A DNA stretch of 64,000 nt from JAMHWF01 sp035911095. Its GTDB lineage: Bacteria; Pseudomonadota; Gammaproteobacteria; Burkholderiales; Burkholderiaceae_C. A program made the position numbers and the translations under genes. The notes beneath the pieces were generated by a model. That model saw only the letters and a list, made by a program, of their open reading frames with translations. It did not search any database and was not told where the DNA came from. The stretch is taken from the NCBI GenBank assembly GCA_035911095.1, contig JAMHWF010000125.1:35667-99666 (forward strand), in the 5' to 3' direction. Within the stretch, counting starts at the first letter, position 1. Every line of letters starts with the position of its first letter. Positions 58,670-64,000 of this stretch are shown here, piece after piece.

Positions 58670-59686
58670 TCAGGCGGGCTCGTCCCCGTCCAGGCCCACC
58701 GCATCGGGCGCCGTGGCGCCGCGCTCGGCCCGGCGGCGCGCGCCCTCGTCGCGCAGGCGCTGCATCAGGTCGCGCAGCGCGCCGTCCGCGGGCCGCGGCG
58801 CCTCGGCGCGCACGATCATCCCGACCGGCTCGTCGGTGCTCGCCAGCGGCAGCGCGAGGCGCCGCAGCTGGCCGGCCTGCAGGCCGGGCTCGGTCGACGA
58901 GGCCGGCGTGAACCAGAGCGCGCCCCCCTGCAGCAGTGCCTGGGCGAACGACATCGACAGCGTCTCGGTGACGCCCGCCAGCGGCCGCAGGCCGTGGGTG
59001 GCGAGGAAGGCGTCGGCCGCATGGCGGATCGCGGTGCCCGCCGGCGGCAGGACCCAGGGGTGCGTCGCCAGTGCGGCCGGCGCGGGCGAGTCCCCGGCCG
59101 CCGCCAGCGGGTGGCCCGGCCGCACCGCGATCACCAGCGGCTCGACGTAAAGCCCCTCGAAGCTCAGCCCGGCCATGCCCTGCGGCTCGGCGAAGCGGCC
59201 GACGACCAGGTCGAGTGCGTCGCCGCGCAGCAGCGCCAGCAGCGGCGTGTTGGCAGCCGTGACGACGCGCAGCGTCACCAGCGGCCACTCGCGGCGCCAG
59301 GCCTCGACGACCGGCGCGACCAGGCCCGCGGCGAGCGTGGGCAGCACGCCCAGGCGCAGCAGCGGCCGCCGCTCGGCGCCGGCCTCGCCGACGCTGTCGA
59401 CCGCCTCGCGCAGCGCGGCCAGGCTCGCCTGGGCGTGGCGCAGGAAGGCGCCGGCCTGCGGCGTCGGCCGGGCGCCCTCGCGTTCGCGCGCCAGCAGGCG
59501 CAGGCCGAGCATCTCCTCGAGCTCGTTGAGCGTCTTCGTCACCGCCGGCGGGCTGAGCGACAGGCTCTGCGCGGCGCCCTTGACGCTGCCTTCCTGCGTC
59601 ACCGCGACCAGCGCCTGCAGGTGGCGCAGGCGGATGCGGGCCAGCACCGAAGCGGCCGGCGCCTGCTCGCCGTCGGGCAGGCCCAT
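58670..59686 (-). CDS. LysR-family regulator, PcaQ-like
   Basis: LysR-type activator (338 aa). The winged helix-turn-helix is RLRHLQALVAVTQEGSVKGAAQSLSLSPPAVTKTLNELEEMLG (about residues 17-62); the PAVTKT and E-LE segments resemble PcaQ, the activator of pcaHG. A periplasmic-binding-fold effector domain follows, and a charged tail (ARRRAERGATAPDAVG) extends the C-terminus beyond the norm. It is on the same strand and upstream of pcaHG, instead of divergent as is usual for LysR genes. The likely effector is a beta-ketoadipate intermediate, by analogy. Confidence 0.87.
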   Translation of the reverse strand: MGLPDGEQAPAASVLARIRLRHLQALVAVTQEGSVKGAAQSLSLSPPAVTKTLNELEEMLGLRLLAREREGARPTPQAGAFLRHAQASLAALREAVDSVGEAGAERRPLLRLGVLPTLAAGLVAPVVEAWRREWPLVTLRVVTAANTPLLALLRGDALDLVVGRFAEPQGMAGLSFEGLYVEPLVIAVRPGHPLAAAGDSPAPAALATHPWVLPPAGTAIRHAADAFLATHGLRPLAGVTETLSMSFAQALLQGGALWFTPASSTEPGLQAGQLRRLALPLASTDEPVGMIVRAEAPRPADGALRDLMQRLRDEGARRRAERGATAPDAVGLDGDEPA

Positions 59687-59690
59687 GCGC

Positions 59691-61010
59691 TCAGTGCAGC
59701 TTGATGCGCGGCCGGTGCGCCCGGTCGATCAGCTCGGACAGCGTGATCAGCGCCGTCTTGCGGAACCCGCCGAGCGCGTACTGGTGCTGCTTGTGCAGAC
59801 CCCAGTACATCAGCTTGGCGAGGAAGCCCTCGATGAACATGCTGCCGCGCGTCAGGCTGCCCATCAGGCTGCCGACCGACGAGTAAGACGCGAGCGACAC
59901 CAGCGAGCCCTGGTCGCGATAGCGGTAGGGCGCGACCGTGCGCCGTTCGAGGAGTGCCGGCAGCGCCGCCGCCAGGTACATCGCCTGCTGGTAGGCAGCC
60001 TGGGCGCGCGGCGGCACGTAGCTGCCGTCGGGCTGGATGCAGGCGGCGCAATCGCCGAGCGCGAAGATCGACGGGTCGCGCGTCGTGCGCAGGTTGCCGT
60101 CGACGACGAGCTGGTTCAGGCGGTTCGTCTCCAGCGCCGAAGCCTCGTCGGCGCCGCCCAGGCCGCGCAGGAAATCGGGCGCCTTGACTCCGGCCGCCCA
60201 GACGGTCAGCGTGGTCGGGATCTCGAGGCCGCTCTCCATGCGCAGCCGGTCGGCGGTGACCTCGATAACCTTCTCCTTCGTGTAGACCTCGACCGACAGC
60301 TTGCGCAGCTCGCGCTCGGCCGAGATGCCCAGCCGCTCGGGCAGCTGCGCCAGCACGCGCGGCGCGGCCTCGACCAGCACGATGCGCATGTCGGTCTGCG
60401 GGTGGATGTGGTCGAGCCCGTAGTGGGCGAGCACGCGGGCGGCCGCGTGCAGCTCGGCCGCCAGCTCGACGCCGGTCGCGCCGCCGCCGACGATCGCCAC
60501 CGTCAGGCGCCCGCCGTCGGCGGCCGGCGGCACCGACTGGGCGCGGATGCAGGCATTGATCAGCCGCTCGTTGAACTGGCGGGCCGCCAGCGGCGAATCG
60601 AGCTTGATCGAGTGCTCGGCGGCGCCAGGCGTGCCGAAGTCGTTCGTGAGGCTGCCGACCGCGAGGATCAGCGTGTCGTAGCCGAGCGACTGCGCGGGCA
60701 CGATCTCGGCCCCGCGCTCGTCGTGGATCGCCGCGAGCTGGATCTGGCGCGCCTGGCGGTCGATGCCCACGAGGCGCCCGAGGCGGAAGCGGAAGTGATG
60801 GGCGTGGGCCTGCGCGAGGTACTCGATCTCCTCGGCATGGGTGTCGTAGCTGCCGGCCGCGAGCTGGTGCAGCAGCGGCTTCCATACGTGGGTGCGCGCG
60901 GCATCGATCAGCGTGATCTCGGCGAGCCCGCGGCGCGCCATGCGGCGCCCGAGTTGGGTGGCCAGTGCAACGCCTCCGGCGCCGCCGCCGACGATCACGA
61001 TTCTGTGCAT
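59691..61010 (-). CDS. ndh: Type II NADH:quinone dehydrogenase
   Basis: Single-subunit, non-pumping NADH dehydrogenase (439 aa) on the inner face of the cytoplasmic membrane. The FAD motif is VIVGGGAGGVALATQLG at the N-terminus, and the NADH motif is VAIVGGGATGVELAAELH (about 170). FALGDCAACIQPDG binds the flavin, and the C-terminal helical part (about 385-430) anchors to the membrane. It ends 4 bp before lysR starts and lies 71 bp downstream of dnaG, all on one strand. Confidence 0.92.
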   Translation of the reverse strand: MHRIVIVGGGAGGVALATQLGRRMARRGLAEITLIDAARTHVWKPLLHQLAAGSYDTHAEEIEYLAQAHAHHFRFRLGRLVGIDRQARQIQLAAIHDERGAEIVPAQSLGYDTLILAVGSLTNDFGTPGAAEHSIKLDSPLAARQFNERLINACIRAQSVPPAADGGRLTVAIVGGGATGVELAAELHAAARVLAHYGLDHIHPQTDMRIVLVEAAPRVLAQLPERLGISAERELRKLSVEVYTKEKVIEVTADRLRMESGLEIPTTLTVWAAGVKAPDFLRGLGGADEASALETNRLNQLVVDGNLRTTRDPSIFALGDCAACIQPDGSYVPPRAQAAYQQAMYLAAALPALLERRTVAPYRYRDQGSLVSLASYSSVGSLMGSLTRGSMFIEGFLAKLMYWGLHKQHQYALGGFRKTALITLSELIDRAHRPRIKLH

Positions 61011-61081
61011 GCCTGTCTCTGTGGGTCGCCGGTCGGAGAGCTGCCGGCGACGCGCAGTCTAAGGGCCCGCCGCCGCCAGGC

Positions 61082-62938
61082 TCAGGCCGCCGCCGGCGCG
61101 CCGAGGCGGCCCTTGAGCCGGGCACGCAGCGCGATCAGCTCGCGGCTGCGTCGCGAGGCGTCCTCGGACAGGCTGCCGACCTCGAACATGTCCTTCAGCT
61201 CTTCATTGACGGCCTGGAGTTCGAGCCCGTCGAGCACCCGGCGCAGCTCGGCCTTGAGGTCGATCTCCGGCAGCGGCGGCACGAAGGCCTCGACGCGCCC
61301 GGCCAGCGCGCCGGTGGCCGGACCCGGGTCCTGCTCACGCAGCGCCGCGAGCAGCGTGCCCGCCGCCTCGGGCCCGGCGTCGTGCAGGCGGCGCTCGATC
61401 AGCGCGAAGGCCGCGCCGTAGGGCACCGCCTGCTCAGCGAGCAGCGCGTGGTCGTCGCCGTCGAGGTGGTCCCAGGCCAGCGGGTCGTGCAGCAGGATCC
61501 ACAGCGCGCGGTCGAGCAGGGTCGCGGTGCCCTGCACCAGCTGCCGGCGTGCGCGGCCCGCGGCGGGCCGTGCCCAGGGAGGGGCATCGGCGCGTGCGGG
61601 GCCGGCGGGGCGCCGGTCCGCGCCCTCGAGCTGCCACAGCCGGCGCAGGTCGTCGCGCTGCAGGCCGCCGCGGGTGGCCAGCTCGTCGAACAGCTGGGCC
61701 TTCAGCGCGCCGTCCGGCAGCGCCGTCCACAGCGGCCGGGCGTTGGCGAGCAGGTGCGCGCGGCCCTCGGGCGTCGCCGTGTCGCAGCCCTCGGCGGCGC
61801 TGTCGAGCAACTGGCGCGACAGCGGCACCGCGGCGTCGACGAAGCGGGCGAAGGCCTCTGCGCCATGTGCGCGCACATAGCTGTCGGGGTCGTGCTCGGC
61901 GGGCAGGAACAGGAAGCGCACGCTGCGCGTGTCGCGCGCGTGGGGCAGGGCGGCCTCGAGCGCGCGCGTCGCGGCGCGCCGGCCGGCGGCGTCGCCGTCG
62001 AAGCTGAAGACCACCGAGTCGGTGAAGCGGAACAGCTTCTGCACGTGCTCGGCGGTGCAGGCCGTGCCGAGCGTCGCCACCGCGTTGGCGAAGCCGAGCT
62101 GGGCCAGCGCGACGACGTCCATGTAGCCCTCGACGACCAGGACGAAGCCGTGCTGCCGCAGCGCCTGGCGCGCCTCGTACAGCCCGTAGAGCTCGCGCCC
62201 CTTGCTGAAGACGGGCGTCTCGGGCGAGTTCAGGTACTTCGGCTCACCCCGGTCGAGCACCCGGCCGCCGAAGCCGATCACCTCGCCCTGCACCGAGCGG
62301 ATCGGGAACATGACCCGGTCGCGGAAGCGGTCGTAGCGCTTGCGCTGCGCCGGGTCGGCGCCCTCGGGCGCCTCGGGGGCGATGACGAGGCCGCTCTCCT
62401 CGAGCAGCGGGTCGTCGTACTGGGGAAAGCCGTTGGCCAGCGGGCGCCAGCCATCGGGCGCGTAGCCGAGGCCGAAGCGGGCGGCGATCTCGCCGGAGAG
62501 GCCGCGGCGCTTCAGGTAGTCGATCGCGCGCGGGCTGGCCTTGAGCTGGGCACGGTAGTGGCGCGCGGCGCGGGCGAGGGTGTCGGTGAGGGTTCCCTGG
62601 CGCTCCTTCAGGCGCGCCGCCTGTGCGCGCTCCTCGGGCGTGACGTCGTCCTGCGGGACGGTCATCCCGACCTGCTGGGCCAGGTCGCGCACCGCGTCGA
62701 GGAAGCCCAGGCCCGACTGCTCCATCAGGAAGCCGATCGCGTTGCCGTGGGCCCCGCAGCCGAAGCAGTGATAGAACTGCTTGGCCGGGCTGACCGAGAA
62801 ACTCGGCGATTTCTCGCCGTGGAAGGGGCACAGCCCCATGAAGTTCGCGCCACCGCGCTTGAGCTGCACATGGCGGCCGACGACCTCGACGATGTCGACG
62901 CGGGCGAGCAGGTCGGCGAGAAAGGCGGGCGGGATCAC
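61082..62938 (-). CDS. dnaG: DNA primase
   Basis: Replication primase (618 aa). The CHC2 zinc finger ligands are Cys37, His40, Cys58 and Cys61 (CPFHGEKSPSF, FYHCFGCGAHG). The TOPRIM core has VEGYMDVVAL and FSFDGDAAGRRAA for metal binding. The C-terminal DnaB-binding helicase-interaction domain is about 450-618. Upstream rpsU and yqeY, the usual neighbours, are absent, and rpoD is 4.5 kb downstream. Confidence 0.97.
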   Translation of the reverse strand: MIPPAFLADLLARVDIVEVVGRHVQLKRGGANFMGLCPFHGEKSPSFSVSPAKQFYHCFGCGAHGNAIGFLMEQSGLGFLDAVRDLAQQVGMTVPQDDVTPEERAQAARLKERQGTLTDTLARAARHYRAQLKASPRAIDYLKRRGLSGEIAARFGLGYAPDGWRPLANGFPQYDDPLLEESGLVIAPEAPEGADPAQRKRYDRFRDRVMFPIRSVQGEVIGFGGRVLDRGEPKYLNSPETPVFSKGRELYGLYEARQALRQHGFVLVVEGYMDVVALAQLGFANAVATLGTACTAEHVQKLFRFTDSVVFSFDGDAAGRRAATRALEAALPHARDTRSVRFLFLPAEHDPDSYVRAHGAEAFARFVDAAVPLSRQLLDSAAEGCDTATPEGRAHLLANARPLWTALPDGALKAQLFDELATRGGLQRDDLRRLWQLEGADRRPAGPARADAPPWARPAAGRARRQLVQGTATLLDRALWILLHDPLAWDHLDGDDHALLAEQAVPYGAAFALIERRLHDAGPEAAGTLLAALREQDPGPATGALAGRVEAFVPPLPEIDLKAELRRVLDGLELQAVNEELKDMFEVGSLSEDASRRSRELIALRARLKGRLGAPAAA

Positions 62939-63017
62939 GCCCGAAAGTCTAGCGAGGCCTCGGGGCAGCGCCCTCGGCGGGCGGGGCAGGCGACGGCGCC
63001 CGCGCCCGCGACACTTC

Positions 63018-63033
63018 AGCGGGGAAACCCGCT
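63018..63033. repeat. Hairpin with GAAA loop between hns-like gene and dnaG
   Basis: Stem AGCGGG/CCCGCT enclosing GAAA on the plus strand, 12 bp past the stop of the H-NS-like gene. No T tract; possibly its transcript end. The rest of the 106-bp gap shows no clear dnaG promoter. Confidence 0.35.
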
Positions 63034-63044
63034 CGGCGCGCGAA

Positions 63045-63350
63045 TCAGAGCGCGAATTCCTCGATCTTGCGACCCTCGGCCAAGGCCGCCTTCAACCATT
63101 TGGGTTGCAGGCCGCGCCCGCTCCAGGTGTCGCCGGTGGCGGTATTCCGATACTTTGCCGCCACTTTGCCGCCGCCGCCCTTGGTGGCACGCGAGGTGGT
63201 TTTGCCACTCAGGTCTGCCAGCGTGAGGCCGTGTTCAGCCATCAGGGCCTTGACCTTGTTGATCGCGTCGCTGCGGCCTTGTTTGCGTGCCGCGTCGATC
63301 TGCCGTTCGAGATCGGCCTTCTGGGCCAGCAGAGAGTCGAGATTGGACAT
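63045..63350 (-). CDS. H-NS-family nucleoid protein
   Basis: Small H-NS/BpH3-type protein (101 aa). An N-terminal coiled-coil dimerisation segment (DSLLAQKADLERQIDAARK) is joined by a Gly/Lys linker to the DNA-binding domain KYRNTATGDTWSGRGLQPKWLKAAL, whose GRGLQP replaces the usual GRGRxP minor-groove hook. ATG 63350 is chosen; the frame to 63473 lacks conservation and a ribosome-binding site. TAGAAT on the minus strand (63412-63407) is a likely -10 box. Confidence 0.93.
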   Translation of the reverse strand: MSNLDSLLAQKADLERQIDAARKQGRSDAINKVKALMAEHGLTLADLSGKTTSRATKGGGGKVAAKYRNTATGDTWSGRGLQPKWLKAALAEGRKIEEFAL

Positions 63351-63406
63351 GCGCCTTCCTTTGTGCCGGTAGATTCCGTCGGCCAGCGGATACTGGCTCG
63401 GCGGGG

Positions 63407-63412
63407 ATTCTA
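63407..63412 (-). promoter_or_regulatory. Probable -10 box of the H-NS-like gene
   Basis: TAGAAT on the minus strand, one base from consensus, 57 bp upstream of ATG 63350. No good -35 is seen at 17 bp. Confidence 0.45.
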
Positions 63413-63512
63413 GGGGACTTCGCGCGGAAAGCGCAGCTGAATCTTGTAAGGCCTCGTCGATGCGCGGCGCCAACGCATTCAGTCACATCGGCGCCGGCGG
63501 TTACCGGTTTCG

Positions 63513-63785
63513 TCAGCTCGAAGGCGGCACGTAGCCGGCGGGCTGTTCGGCACCCTCGCCGAAGAAGAATTTCTCCATCTGGCGCGCCAGATACTGGCGC
63601 GCACGCTGGTCGGCCAGATTCAGCCGATTCTCGTTTACCAGCATGGTCTGGTGTTTCATCCAGAGCTGCCAGGCTTCCTTGCTGACGTTGTCGTAGATGC
63701 GCCGGCCGAGTTCGCCCGGGTAGGGCGCGAAATCGAGGCCTTCGGCCTCCTTCTTCAGGTGGACGCACTGGACGGTTCGGCTCAT
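63513..63785 (-). CDS. yggX: Fe(2+)-trafficking / oxidative damage protection protein YggX
   Basis: YggX-family protein (90 aa) that helps protect iron-sulfur clusters from oxidation. The opening SRTVQCVHLKKEAEGLDFAPYPGELG includes the conserved Cys7. IYDNVSKEAWQLWMKHQTMLVNENRLNL and the helical ARQYLARQMEKFFFG complete the family pattern. It lies downstream of the probable argA, an arrangement I recall from other Burkholderiales. Confidence 0.96.
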   Translation of the reverse strand: MSRTVQCVHLKKEAEGLDFAPYPGELGRRIYDNVSKEAWQLWMKHQTMLVNENRLNLADQRARQYLARQMEKFFFGEGAEQPAGYVPPSS

Positions 63786-63941
63786 CTCGGACTCCTCGGT
63801 AGGCGGGCTGCAGCAAGCCGCGATTGTGCGACGCGTGCGCCAAGGCGGCGCGCAGGACGCGCAAAGGGCCTTGCCACAGGGCTGCGAAGGGTGCGAGGGG
63901 GGGGGGCGGCGCCGGCGCGAAGGGCCGTCGCCCCGGGCCGG

Positions 63942-64000
63942 TCAGCTCAGCTTCTTCACCAGCACCCCCGAGCGGCGGTCCCCGGTGTATTTGCGCTTGC
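63942..64000 (-). CDS. argA: C-terminal end of a probable N-acetylglutamate synthase
   Basis: A minus-strand frame enters from the right edge and ends with TGA (63944-63942). The visible C-terminus KRKYTGDRRSGVLVKKLS resembles the end of ArgA (tyrosine, basic run, (V/L)xVKxL), and argA precedes yggX in related genomes. Only 18 residues are visible, so the name is tentative. Confidence 0.4.
   Translation of the reverse strand, partial: KRKYTGDRRSGVLVKKLS

Overview
The window is high-GC chromosomal DNA of a betaproteobacterium. Gene order (rpsB-tsf-pyrH-frr-uppS-cdsA-dxr-rseP-bamA-ompH-lpxD-fabZ-lpxA-lpxB-rnhB; rpsF-priB-rpsR-rplI-dnaB; grpE-dnaK-dnaJ) and the protein features fit order Burkholderiales. 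I place it nearest the Rubrivivax/Leptothrix/Ideonella/Methylibium group; that placement is inference from gene order and composition, with no database search. No insertion sequence, prophage, rRNA or CRISPR array is visible, and base composition is even throughout.

Layout. 1-7.0 kb: end of an unidentified gene, tRNA-Leu(CAG) with its terminator, rnr, then a minus-strand group (amidase, DadA-like oxidase, NAD(P)HX repair enzyme). 7.0-22.6 kb: a long plus-strand block from ribosomal protein S2 and EF-Ts through UMP kinase, ribosome recycling, isoprenoid and phospholipid precursors, site-2 protease, BamA/OmpH and lipid A synthesis to RNase HII and a SpoU methyltransferase. 22.6-26 kb: divergent ppsR/ppsA. 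26-29.5 kb: a compact operon of a small membrane protein, a TPR protein and a two-part sodium:solute symporter. 29.5-32.7 kb: rpsF-priB-rpsR-rplI and dnaB. 32.8-38.0 kb: an iron locus with an FTR1-type permease, an unknown gene, a TonB-dependent siderophore receptor, a periplasmic ferric-binding protein and a small Fur-like winged-helix protein. 38.1-41 kb: a radical SAM protein behind a LexA-type box, and a receiver-TPR protein. 41-47.8 kb: dnaJ, dnaK, grpE with a clear sigma-32 promoter, hslR, and the TctDE two-component system. 48-51 kb: the divergent tctCBA tricarboxylate transporter. 51-54.2 kb: hemH overlapped by a lone receiver protein, a HAD hydrolase, and an FHA-linked adenylate cyclase. 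54.3-63 kb: rpoD and dnaG, separated by pcaG, pcaH, a PcaQ-like LysR regulator and a type II NADH dehydrogenase. 63-64 kb: H-NS-like protein, YggX and the end of a probable argA.

Most interesting signals: (1) a perfect 8-bp inverted repeat that exactly brackets the -35 hexamer of the siderophore-receptor promoter, in a locus that also encodes a Fur-type DNA-binding domain lacking the metal-binding half, and that pairs a receptor and ferric-binding protein with an FTR1 permease instead of an ABC permease; (2) an SOS box fused to a promoter that predicts a leaderless mRNA for a photoproduct-lyase-like radical SAM protein; (3) insertion of protocatechuate catabolism genes between dnaG and rpoD; (4) a receiver protein translationally coupled to ferrochelatase; (5) a helical-turn-spaced direct repeat between tctD and tctC.
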